Positions 1-7,228 of a DNA stretch of 20,938 nucleotides are shown piece by piece (within the stretch, counting starts at the first letter, position 1; every line of letters begins with the position of its first letter). The stretch spans positions 1 to 20,938 of the forward strand of contig CAMLLD010000094.1 of NCBI GenBank assembly GCA_946480785.1, read 5' to 3'. Made by a program: the position numbers and the translations under genes. Source of the stretch: an uncultured Blastocatellia bacterium (GTDB lineage: Bacteria; Acidobacteriota; Blastocatellia; Pyrinomonadales; Pyrinomonadaceae). The notes beneath the pieces are model-generated. The model saw only the letters and a program-made list of their open reading frames with translations. It had not been told where the DNA came from and did no database searches.

Positions 1-54
1 TACGCAGTAACTAACGCCGCAGGTGTTTACGCAGTAACTAACGCCGCAGGTGTT
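1..54. repeat. 27-bp tandem duplication
   Basis: Two identical 27-bp units lie head to tail at 1-27 and 28-54. Each contains the core CTAACGCCGCAGGTGTT, a decayed version of the AACGCCGAAGGCGTT palindrome that recurs further on in this intergenic region. The array may extend to the left, beyond the window. No coding sequence is convincing here. Short open frames on both strands simply translate the repeats. Confidence 0.9.
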
Positions 55-99
55 TGGACCTGTAAACCAACGCCGAAGGCCTGTGCGCACTACCGAAAC

Positions 100-295
100 A
101 ACGCCGAAGGCGTTTGCTAATGTCAGCCCAGGGTTGGCCACAACCCTGGGTCAAGTAAGAAGTAACCGCGCTAACGCCGAAGGCGTTGGCAAACTTGGTC
201 AACGCTTTCAGCGTTCGAACGAAGGTCGCGATATGTTCCCCCAGGGTTGTCGCAAGCTCCACCCTGGGCTGACATTAGCAAACGCCTTCGGCGTT
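100..295. repeat. 196-bp element with 35-bp perfect inverted ends
   Basis: Positions 100-134 and 261-295 are exact reverse complements over 35 bp, separated by 126 bp. Pairing stops at once on both sides: 99 against 296 and 135 against 260 do not match. The interior carries two further hairpin-forming stretches (127-150 and 240-268) and two 15-bp palindromes. There is no open reading frame of substance and no clear target-site duplication in the flanks. The shape resembles a miniature inverted-repeat element or a composite of REP-like units. It lies 42 bp upstream of the ftsK start. Confidence 0.75.
127..150. repeat. 10-bp perfect hairpin (CCCAGGGTTG / CAACCCTGGG)
   Basis: 127-136 and 141-150 are exact reverse complements around a GCCA loop. 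The left arm overlaps the left 35-bp inverted repeat (100-134). A second copy of CCCAGGGTTG at 240-249 faces ACCCTGGG at 261-268. Because the four arms share sequence, several mutually exclusive foldings are possible. There is no T-tract after either hairpin, so neither looks like a standard intrinsic terminator. Confidence 0.7.
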
Positions 296-337
296 AAGGT
301 GCACTTGCTTGGAGCCTAAATTGCCCCTGGAGTTTAA

Positions 338-2857
338 ATGGCAACACACATCGAACCGCAGCCGCGCGTGATTATTCCACGCGCGAGTCGTCGTAACGAG
401 ATTCTGGCGATCCTGCTCCTCGCAGTCGGATTGTTGCTGGCGCTGTGTCTGGTTTCGGCTGCCTTCTATCCAAACGATCCCTCGTGGAACTCCGCGGGCG
501 CAGGCGAAACGCACAACTGGGCCGGCGCGATCGGCGCGAACGTCGCCGCCACTGCGTTTCAATTCATCGGTCTCGCCTCGTTTCTGTTGCCGCTGTTGCT
601 GTTCGCCGCGGCGTGGCGCCGGTTTCGTCCGAGCGCGATCCATCACGCGTGGACGCGCATCATCGGCCTTATCGTGCTGGTAATCGCTGCTTCATCCCTG
701 CTCTCGATCTCGCAACTGCACCCACTCTTCGACGCGAGCGTACAACCCGGCGGCCTGCTCGGCGCTGTCGTTTCACAAGGCCTCGCCAGCGGCTTGAGCA
801 ACATCGGCGCGACCGTCTTGCTCGTCGCGATCGCCGCGACCGGTCTATTACTCGCGACCAACTTCTCGTTCATTCGACTCTACGAGATCGTCGTCAACGC
901 GATCGCCACACGCTTCGCCTTCGTCGGCAAACTTCCGGAACGCTTCCGCGCCTGGCGTCAAACGCGTCACGAACTCGCGCAAAAACGCAAAGAAACAAAG
1001 GCCGCGATCAAAGCCGAACGCGAAGCCGCTCGCACTGCGTTGAAGCAAACAGCAAATCTCACCGCTGCTGAGCGCGTCGCCGACTTCATGAAAGAACCGA
1101 TCGCGCCCGCTGTTGAATCCACGCAAGTTGTTCGGGCTGAAACGAACACCACCCAACCACAAGCTTCGGTCGCCGCAGCAGCAGCCGCAGGCGCGGGCGC
1201 AGCACCAACTCCAACTCCGATCGCCACTGGCCGCGCCACGAAACGCGCAATCATCACCAGCGGCGACGACGATGAAGACGACGACGTCGAGGACATGGTC
1301 AAGGGCGCGTCCGTCATGCGCGTCAAAACCGAAGAGTCCGCAACGGCCAAGTTGCCGTTCGATTCAGCGAAGCGCGTCAACTACAGCGACTACGTCCTGC
1401 CGCCGCTGCATTTCCTGAACGAAGCTCCACCGCACAGCGAACAAGCTGACGCGGAGTTGCTGAGTCTCGCCACGCGTCTCGCCGAGAAGTGCAAAGAATT
1501 CAACGTCACCGGCCAGATCAAACACATCTGTCCCGGTCCAGTGGTCACGACTTACGAATTCAAGCCCGATCCGGGCGTGAAGTACTCGCGCGTCGTCTCG
1601 CTCGTCGACGATCTCTGTCTCGCGTTGAAAGCGGAGTCAGTGCGCATCGATCGTATGCCGGGCAAACCGCACGTCGGTATCGAAGTTCCGAATCCACGCC
1701 GCGAAACGATCTTCCTGCGCGAAGTCATCGAGTCGCGCGCGTTTCAGGAGTCAGGCTCAAAACTGACGATCGCGCTCGGCAAGACGATCGACGGCCTCAA
1801 CTACGTCGCCGATCTCGCGAAGATGCCGCACCTGCTGATCGCCGGCACGACTGGCGCGGGCAAATCAGTCGGCGTCAACGCCCTCATCGTTTCGATTCTT
1901 TATCGCGCGCGTCCCGACGAAGTTAAGTTCATCCTGATCGATCCGAAACGTCTCGAGCTCGGGCTTTACGAAGACATTCCGCATCTGGCCGCGCCGATCA
2001 TCGTCGATCCCAAACTCGCTTCGCGCTCGTTGAAGTGGGCGGTCGCCGAAATGGAGCGTCGTTATCGCGATCTCGCCGGTTGGGGCGTGCGCAACATCGA
2101 CGGCTACAACACCGAGATCATGCGCCGCAATCTCGTAAAGGAGTACGACGATAAAGGCGAGCCGTGGAAACCGCTGCCGTACATCGTCATCATCATCGAC
2201 GAACTCGCCGACCTCATGATGACTTCGGGACGCGAAGTCGAAGAGTCGATCACGCGGCTCGCGCAGATGGCCCGCGCCGTCGGCATCCACCTCGTGCTCG
2301 CGACGCAGCGCCCGTCAGTCGACGTCATCACCGGTCTCATCAAAGCCAACTTCCCCTCGCGGATCTCTTTCCGGGTGTCGTCGAAGATCGACTCCCGCAC
2401 CATCATCGACACCAACGGCGCCGAGCAACTACTCGGCCGGGGCGACATGCTGTTTCTCCCGCCCGGCACGTCGCGCCTCATCCGCGTGCACGGCGCTTAC
2501 ATCGACGAAAAGGAAATCGACCGCATCGTGTCGCACATCAAGGCCCAGGGCCCGCCGGCATACGACGAAACGATCACGCAGTCGGATGAAGAAGCACTCG
2601 GACTCACCGCCACCGAGGGCGATCACGACGAGTTGTTTGAAGAAGCGTTACGCATCTGCGTGGAGATGAAACGCGCGTCGACTTCCGTGCTGCAACGCCG
2701 TCTGCGTATCGGCTACGGCCGCGCGGCCGCGATTCTCGACATGATGGAACGCGAGGGTTTGATCGGCCAGGCTGATGGTTCACGTCCGCGTCCCGTGCTC
2801 GGGCGAGCGTACGAGATGGTCGCCGAGTGGGACGAGATGGGCGTGGCCGAAGAATAA
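338..2857 (+). CDS. ftsK: DNA translocase FtsK/SpoIIIE
   Basis: Membrane-anchored, ATP-driven motor that pumps chromosomal DNA through the closing septum and supports dimer resolution at the terminus. Four membrane segments are visible at about residues 22-43, 70-92, 107-125 and 154-174. A basic charged helix follows (about 190-250), then an Ala/Pro/Thr-rich linker with an Asp/Glu cluster near 308-316. The RecA-like motor has Walker A GTTGAGKS at 503-510, Walker B YIVIIIDELADL at 615-626, and the family-typical TQRPS motif. The DNA-reading winged-helix gamma domain covers about 762-830 (DELFEEALRICVEMKRAST onward). At 839 aa it is SpoIIIE-sized, well short of E. coli FtsK. The ATG has GGAG at 329-332 with 5-nt spacing. 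The function is secure from the motifs. Confidence 0.97.
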   Translation: MATHIEPQPRVIIPRASRRNEILAILLLAVGLLLALCLVSAAFYPNDPSWNSAGAGETHNWAGAIGANVAATAFQFIGLASFLLPLLLFAAAWRRFRPSAIHHAWTRIIGLIVLVIAASSLLSISQLHPLFDASVQPGGLLGAVVSQGLASGLSNIGATVLLVAIAATGLLLATNFSFIRLYEIVVNAIATRFAFVGKLPERFRAWRQTRHELAQKRKETKAAIKAEREAARTALKQTANLTAAERVADFMKEPIAPAVESTQVVRAETNTTQPQASVAAAAAAGAGAAPTPTPIATGRATKRAIITSGDDDEDDDVEDMVKGASVMRVKTEESATAKLPFDSAKRVNYSDYVLPPLHFLNEAPPHSEQADAELLSLATRLAEKCKEFNVTGQIKHICPGPVVTTYEFKPDPGVKYSRVVSLVDDLCLALKAESVRIDRMPGKPHVGIEVPNPRRETIFLREVIESRAFQESGSKLTIALGKTIDGLNYVADLAKMPHLLIAGTTGAGKSVGVNALIVSILYRARPDEVKFILIDPKRLELGLYEDIPHLAAPIIVDPKLASRSLKWAVAEMERRYRDLAGWGVRNIDGYNTEIMRRNLVKEYDDKGEPWKPLPYIVIIIDELADLMMTSGREVEESITRLAQMARAVGIHLVLATQRPSVDVITGLIKANFPSRISFRVSSKIDSRTIIDTNGAEQLLGRGDMLFLPPGTSRLIRVHGAYIDEKEIDRIVSHIKAQGPPAYDETITQSDEEALGLTATEGDHDELFEEALRICVEMKRASTSVLQRRLRIGYGRAAAILDMMEREGLIGQADGSRPRPVLGRAYEMVAEWDEMGVAEE

Positions 2858-2891
2858 CTTTCAACATCCCACAAGAAGTCGCGCGAGCGAC

Positions 2892-2898
2892 GGAAGGA
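2892..2898 (+). promoter_or_regulatory. Shine-Dalgarno site of the 57-aa ORF
   Basis: GGAAGGA lies 6 nt before the ATG at 2905. It is one of the best ribosome sites in the window. It favours this start over in-frame codons inside the end of ftsK. Confidence 0.6.
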
Positions 2899-2904
2899 AA
2901 GCAA

Positions 2905-3078
2905 ATGGAAACCCAACAGTCCAGAAACCAATCCTCCTTCTCACCGTTTCGCCCCGGTCTGAAGTTCGAATCAACAAACCCGGTCGACCCGCCGGACAAT
3001 ACGGGAGGTGGCGGCGGCTCGCAGCCGACGCCGTCAACGCCACAGCCTGAGGATCCGCCGGAAGAGGCCACGAGCTAA
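2905..3078 (+). CDS. small proline-rich hypothetical protein (57 aa)
   Basis: Not recognised. The ATG at 2905 has an excellent Shine-Dalgarno sequence, GGAAGGA at 2892-2898, with 6-nt spacing. That is the main reason to call it. It starts 47 nt after the ftsK stop and could be cotranscribed. The product is short and low in complexity: a polar N-terminus with SPFRPGLKFE, a GGGGG run near residues 34-38, then alternating Pro/Thr/Ser/Gln and an acidic end (PEDPPEEATS). There is no signal peptide, membrane segment or cysteine, so it is probably disordered. The frame is open upstream to 2827 inside ftsK, but those starts lack a ribosome site. Confidence 0.5.
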   Translation: METQQSRNQSSFSPFRPGLKFESTNPVDPPDNTGGGGGSQPTPSTPQPEDPPEEATS

Positions 3079-3090
3079 AGCAGCGCCACT

Positions 3091-3169
3091 TTGGAGTGCG
3101 GCGGCTTGACGCCGCTTTACTCTAACCCCCTCGACACGGTGAAAGCGGCGACAGGTCGCCGCACTCCAA
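3091..3169. repeat. nested palindrome, 28-bp imperfect inverted repeat
   Basis: 3091-3118 and 3142-3169 are reverse complements with 3 mismatches in 28, around a 23-nt spacer. Each arm is itself a hairpin: GCGGCG(3098-3103)/CGCCGC(3110-3115) on the left and GCGGCGA(3145-3151)/TCGCCGC(3156-3162) on the right. The outer GGAGTGCGGCG...CGCCGCACTCC form is, from memory, a common intergenic repeat of Acidobacteriota. It could also act as a structured 3' end for the ftsK transcript, although no U-tract follows. Confidence 0.85.
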
Positions 3170-3190
3170 GGGGATACGTTTGTCTTCTCC

Positions 3191-3219
3191 TTGACTCGCA
3201 CGGTCTAAACGCATATAAG
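3191..3219 (+). promoter_or_regulatory. sigma70-type promoter for the dioxygenase-modA pair
   Basis: TTGACT (3191-3196, 5/6 to consensus) and TATAAG (3214-3219, 5/6) are separated by exactly 17 bp. This predicts transcription from about 3226, giving a leader of about 30 nt before the TTG start at 3255. It lies just after the nested palindrome, separating this unit from ftsK. It is a sequence match only. Confidence 0.5.
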
Positions 3220-3254
3220 TCTAACGCCCGCGATTTCCGCTCGGAGCCCGGTTT

Positions 3255-3827
3255 TTGTCGACACAGATCAACGCTGAAGTTTCCCAGACCACCAAACCGC
3301 TCGACGGCAGTTCATTCACTTTCTCCGAACTGGTCGAGAAACTGAACAGTCAAACAAACCCGCCTGCGCTCGAGGAAATTAATTCCTGGCTCGCGACGGT
3401 CGAGATCTCCCAACTCGATCTGCAGCCTTACCTCGGGTTTAAGGAAGGCAATTATTGGCGCCATCGGGTTTGCCGTAACGATGCGGTCGAGATGCTGATC
3501 ATTTGTTGGCGGCCCGGACAAAGAACGCCAATTCACGATCACAATGGCTCGCACGGTGTGGTTCGCGTGCAGCAGGGTTTGATGTGGGAAACGATCTTCA
3601 GTTACGACGAAGAACGAGGCTTGAATTACGACACCGCTCGCGAGTGTCCGGAAGGTACGATTACCGGCGCCGACGTGCCCGACATTCATCAACTTGGAAA
3701 TCCCGACGTAAGCGGACGTGATCTGATCACGGTCCATGTTTACGCGCCGCCGCTCGGAGTTTTGCATACTTACAAGGTGGGTAGTTCGGAAGTAGACCAT
3801 TACACGCCCAACGATCTCCCGACTTGA
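3255..3827 (+). CDS. cysteine dioxygenase family protein (cupin thiol dioxygenase)
   Basis: Non-haem iron enzyme expected to oxidise the thiol of cysteine (or a related small thiol such as 3-mercaptopropionate) to the sulfinic acid with O2. The cupin core is clear. The predicted iron ligands are His94 and His96 (TPIHDHNGSHG) and His145 (DIHQLGNPD). Tyr163 (HVYAPPL) fits the family active-site tyrosine, and Arg69 (YWRHRV) fits the substrate-carboxylate arginine. Gly101 occupies the place of mammalian Cys93, so the Cys-Tyr cofactor of animal enzymes cannot form, as in many bacterial members. The length of 190 aa is normal. The start is TTG at 3255 with a weak GGAG at 3243-3246. The stop overlaps the modA start by 4 nt. 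The substrate cannot be settled from sequence alone. Confidence 0.88.
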   Translation: MSTQINAEVSQTTKPLDGSSFTFSELVEKLNSQTNPPALEEINSWLATVEISQLDLQPYLGFKEGNYWRHRVCRNDAVEMLIICWRPGQRTPIHDHNGSHGVVRVQQGLMWETIFSYDEERGLNYDTARECPEGTITGADVPDIHQLGNPDVSGRDLITVHVYAPPLGVLHTYKVGSSEVDHYTPNDLPT

Positions 3828-4588
3828 AGCGAATCGTTGTCACTGCCCTCGCCCTGCTGACAACGCTCGCTTTCGGGTGGGCCTGCCATCGCCCCGCAAA
3901 TCAAACACCGGAAATCACTGTAGCCGCCGCGTCCGATCTGACTGATGCGTTTGAAGAGCTTGGGCGCGAGTTTTACGCGACCAATAAGATCAAGGTCGTG
4001 TTCGTGTTTGGCTCGACCGGACTGCTCACGCGCCAGATCGAGAATGGCGCGCCGATGGATCTGTTTGCCGCAGCCAACGTCAGCTATATCGATCAACTGG
4101 CGCAGAAAGGCTTGATCGTTCCCGACACGAAACAGGTTTATGCGCGCGGGCGGATCACGTTGTGGACCACTGCGGATAGTCGTCTTCAGATTGAGACTGT
4201 CGCGGACCTCGCGAAGCCGGAAGTCAAACGTATCGCGATTGCGAATCCCGATCACGCGCCTTATGGACTCGCGGCGCAACAGGCATTGCAGAGCGCGGGC
4301 GTGCTGGACGTGGTGAAACCGAAGCTCGTGTATGGCGACAACATTCGGCAGACGCTGCAATACGCGGAGACGGGAAATGTCGACGTGGCGATCGTCGCGT
4401 TGTCGTTGAGCCAGCAGAGCAAGGGGCGCTGGACGCTGGTGCCCGAGCAACTGCATCAGCCGATCGATCAAGCGCTGGCCGTGATTAAGACGACGCGTAA
4501 TTTGGAAGCGGCGCGTGCGTTTGCGAGTTTTGTTAGTGGGCCAAAGGGCAGGGAGATTCTGCAGAAGTACGGCTTTGGATTTCCGTAA
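3824..4588 (+). CDS. modA: molybdate ABC transporter substrate-binding protein
   Basis: Captures molybdate (possibly tungstate) outside the inner membrane for an ABC importer. Family motifs appear in order: AAASDLTDAFEELG near 34-47, FGSTGLLTRQIENGAP near 62-77, NPDHAPYGLAAQQALQ near 141-156 and GDNIRQTLQYAETGNVDVAI near 171-190. A hydrophobic N-terminus ends in GWAC at residue 21. This suggests a lipoprotein, but Gly at -3 is a poor lipobox, so ordinary secretion remains possible. The TTG start (3824-3826) overlaps the dioxygenase stop TGA (3825-3827), implying translational coupling. The 3' end overlaps the convergent comEC gene by 56 nt. modB lies 7.8 kb away and modC is not in the window. 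Confidence 0.92.
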   Translation: MKRIVVTALALLTTLAFGWACHRPANQTPEITVAAASDLTDAFEELGREFYATNKIKVVFVFGSTGLLTRQIENGAPMDLFAAANVSYIDQLAQKGLIVPDTKQVYARGRITLWTTADSRLQIETVADLAKPEVKRIAIANPDHAPYGLAAQQALQSAGVLDVVKPKLVYGDNIRQTLQYAETGNVDVAIVALSLSQQSKGRWTLVPEQLHQPIDQALAVIKTTRNLEAARAFASFVSGPKGREILQKYGFGFP

Positions 4589-7223
4589 TAGTTTGCGTTC
4601 CCGTAATAGTTTGCATTCCCGTAACAGTTAGATCCGTGCCGTCTGTGGTGACGGTGATCGTGCCGCATTTGCCGGTCGTGAGCACCTGTGCGCCGGCGGC
4701 TTGCCAACGCTCGACGACCTCGCGATGCGGGTGGCCGAACATTGAGTATTGACCGACCGAGATGATGGCAAGTTGTGCGTGGGTGGCGGCGACGAAAGGT
4801 GGAGTTGAAGAGGTTTTGCTGCCGTGATGTGGGACTTTGACGACGTCGGCGGCCAACTCGTCTGTGGCTGCAACGAGCGCGCGCTCGGCGTTCTTCTCAA
4901 TGTCGCCGGTGAATAGGATGTGACGGTTGCCGTAGGTTAGTCGCAGCACGATTGAGTCGTTGTTGCGTGAGGGCGCATTCGCTTCTGTGGTTGCGGGCGG
5001 CCACAGCACGTCAATCTTCACGTCGCCGAAATTCACGTCGCTGAAGCGAAGCACGTCGCCGGCCTGGAGCTTCGCTTGCGGCGTCTGCGTCGTGGCGAGT
5101 GTTTGCGCGAACTTCACGTACTCGGGATCATCTGCGGGGCTGCGTGCGACTAGAGCAGCATCGACGGTGAAGTTACGCAAAACGTCGTTGAGACCATCGA
5201 TATGATCTGCGTCTGCATGCGTTGCGAGCACGTAGTCGACAGTATCCATTCCTCGCCACCAAAGATACTCGGACACTACAGCCTCACCAATGCTGCGCCG
5301 ATCCGTGTTTAATCCGTGTCTATCTGTGGTTCCACCGGCGTCGATTAACAAGATCCGTCCATCTGGCAGCGTTATCACAGCCGCATCACCCTGGCCCACG
5401 TCGAGAAAGTCGATTCGTAGTTTCCCGTCTACTCGGTGGCTAAACGGGTGCAGGATCACAACGAGTACCAGCAGCACTTGCGCTAGGACAGCGAAGCGAA
5501 TCCATCTTTTTCTAATAGCAAGAGCCAGCAGCGGCACGAAGTACACCACGTACACGAGAGCGCCCCAACCCGAGTACTCGGGAACGCGGATCGAAGCCAG
5601 ATTGAAATGCGCGAAGGGATCGACGCTGTGGACCATGAGCCAATTGATCGTGTCTGCGAGTTGGATCAAAGGCGCCGCCAGCGTGAGGCTGAGTTGAGCA
5701 AACAGCAAAGCAAGCAGTGCGACCGCGGTCAGCGCCGCCAGCAAAAAGCTAACAACGATGTTCAGGATCAGTGACGCAAGCGAGAGTCGATGAAAGTAAA
5801 CGATCAGCAAAGGCAGCAGCACCAACTGCACCGAAGCTGAAACAACCACCGCCGCGAACACATAACGCAAACACCACTGAACGCGATAGCGTTCGAGCTT
5901 TGCCGCCAACGTCGTCTTGAACAACCGGTAACGATACGGCGAGCGCGCGAGCTCTTTGGCCCAATTTCGCTCGCGCCAGAACAACACTTCACACAACCAA
6001 CGCATCCCGCGCGAACAAACCGGCGGCCGCGGCGTTTCACGCGATGGATACCACGCACCGATCGCTGTGCACGTCTGCAACAACGGCCACGCAATCGCGA
6101 CGATCGCCAGCACCGAAAGAAACGTCAGTTGAAAAGACGGATCGAATATCTGTTGTGGACTATGAATAAGCAGCACGAGCGTCGCCGCGCCGAGCGCATT
6201 CAGCGAGCTTGATTCGCGAAAGAGCACGAGCGCAAGTCCCGCGAAAGTAAACATGATCGCCGCTCGCATCACTGAAGCCTCAGCGCCGACGGCGAGCGAG
6301 TAGGACCACACGCAAATCGCCGGCACGAGAATTTGCAGCCACCTTCTCCGGCTCAGCCGCTTCATCACGAGAAACACGAGGCCGCCGATGAAGCTGATGT
6401 GCAGCCCGCTGATCACGAGCACGTGAAACGTTCCGCCCTCGCGAAACCGTTCCGACGTCTCGCGCGAGAGACTGTAACGATTGCCGAGTAGCGCTGCATC
6501 GAGGACGGCTGCGGTCTCGGCCGAAAAGCGTCTGTCAATTTCTCGTTCAAGCCGTTCACGCCACGAATAAAGCGGACCCAAAACCCGAACCCGCCACCCA
6601 CCGGCATCCTCCAGCCACGTGATTGCAGCCGCACTCTTCACAAACCCCGTCGCGTCGTAACCCTTCCGCTCCAGGTACTCAGACAACGGCGACACACCCG
6701 GATTGCGAAACTCATCACCACGATTGAGCCTCGCCGCCACTCGTATTCGCGCACCATAACGCAACCGCAACTCACGAAACTCTTGCTCGCCCTCGGCCGT
6801 TAACGGCACGACCAACGAAACCACACCAGCAACACTGCGCTCCGATCCATCAACATCCAAGCGCTCCACATCCAGCGTGAGGTACATTCGATCCCTTCCC
6901 ACCTCGACTGGCCCACTTACGACTCCCGTGATCACCACTTGCCGCCCACGAAACTCCCTCAGCTCGTTATGCTGTTCGGCTCTGCTCTCCTGTACCGCTA
7001 ACGTCGCACCAGCACACGCCGTCGCAACTAACAACGCCACACCCGCAACATGGAGTCTCTGGTAAACCACTCCGCCAGCCGCGAGCGCGCTACACACACC
7101 ACCAGCGATCAACCACGGAACCAAACGAAACGGAAGATAATTAGCGAGACAGATACCAATGCAGAAAACAACGGCGAGTTGGGCCAGCGGTTGCCGGCTG
7201 AATGAGGCGCGGTGAGGATTCAT
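4533..7223 (-). CDS. comEC: ComEC/Rec2 competence DNA-uptake channel
   Basis: Polytopic inner-membrane protein that forms the channel through which single-stranded DNA enters during natural transformation. In order: N-terminal membrane segments (about 12-80), an OB-like DUF4131 region (about 90-200), the Competence domain with ALLGNRYSL (244-252) and the signature HVLVISGLHI (267-276), then many hydrophobic helices to about 600. A C-terminal metallo-beta-lactamase domain has FLDVGQGDAA, HADADHIDG from residue 669, LFTGDIE and VPHHGSK near 800, so the metal-binding nuclease-like site looks intact. The length of 896 aa is normal. It starts with ATG 5 nt after the rlmD-like stop and is last in its operon. 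The final ~30 residues are low-complexity, come from the 18-bp repeat and overlap modA. Confidence 0.95.
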   Translation of the reverse strand: MNPHRASFSRQPLAQLAVVFCIGICLANYLPFRLVPWLIAGGVCSALAAGGVVYQRLHVAGVALLVATACAGATLAVQESRAEQHNELREFRGRQVVITGVVSGPVEVGRDRMYLTLDVERLDVDGSERSVAGVVSLVVPLTAEGEQEFRELRLRYGARIRVAARLNRGDEFRNPGVSPLSEYLERKGYDATGFVKSAAAITWLEDAGGWRVRVLGPLYSWRERLEREIDRRFSAETAAVLDAALLGNRYSLSRETSERFREGGTFHVLVISGLHISFIGGLVFLVMKRLSRRRWLQILVPAICVWSYSLAVGAEASVMRAAIMFTFAGLALVLFRESSSLNALGAATLVLLIHSPQQIFDPSFQLTFLSVLAIVAIAWPLLQTCTAIGAWYPSRETPRPPVCSRGMRWLCEVLFWRERNWAKELARSPYRYRLFKTTLAAKLERYRVQWCLRYVFAAVVVSASVQLVLLPLLIVYFHRLSLASLILNIVVSFLLAALTAVALLALLFAQLSLTLAAPLIQLADTINWLMVHSVDPFAHFNLASIRVPEYSGWGALVYVVYFVPLLALAIRKRWIRFAVLAQVLLVLVVILHPFSHRVDGKLRIDFLDVGQGDAAVITLPDGRILLIDAGGTTDRHGLNTDRRSIGEAVVSEYLWWRGMDTVDYVLATHADADHIDGLNDVLRNFTVDAALVARSPADDPEYVKFAQTLATTQTPQAKLQAGDVLRFSDVNFGDVKIDVLWPPATTEANAPSRNNDSIVLRLTYGNRHILFTGDIEKNAERALVAATDELAADVVKVPHHGSKTSSTPPFVAATHAQLAIISVGQYSMFGHPHREVVERWQAAGAQVLTTGKCGTITVTTDGTDLTVTGMQTITGTQTITEIQSRTSAESPCPLAH
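4580..4633. repeat. 18-bp tandem repeat, about 2.5 units, at the modA/comEC junction
   Basis: Units lie at 4580-4597, 4598-4615 and 4616-4633. Units 1 and 2 differ at 2 positions; unit 3 matches for its first 14 bases with one change and then diverges. The modA stop lies in the first unit. Read on the minus strand, the repeats encode TGMQTI / TGTQTI / TEIQSR in the C-terminal tail of ComEC. Confidence 0.85.
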
Positions 7224-7228
7224 CTACT

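Larger units (their letters stand above)
69..295. repeat. cluster of short palindromes related to AACGCCGAAGGCGTT
   Basis: Copies or close variants of a 15-bp palindrome (6-bp stem, 3-nt loop) occur at 100-114, 173-187, 201-215 (variant AACGCTTTCAGCGTT) and 281-295 (opposite strand sense). A half-copy lies at 69-80. I found no further intact copy later in the window, so the family is confined here to the region upstream of ftsK. Similar short palindromes are scattered between genes in acidobacterial and planctomycete genomes and often cause false small-ORF calls. That comparison is from memory, not from a search. Confidence 0.8.

Noticed and set aside
1..54. Possible CRISPR array start
   Set aside because: The two 27-bp units are directly adjacent with no spacer, and no cas gene is in the window.
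38..319. Short frames on both strands in the region before ftsK
   Set aside because: They only translate the palindromic repeats (ANAFGV- and NAEGV-type strings), a known source of false calls. No ribosome site.
4546..4553. GGGCAGGG, a match to the FtsK-orienting sequence GGGNAGGG
   Set aside because: One or two matches are expected by chance in this length. A single site without genome-wide skew analysis carries no weight.
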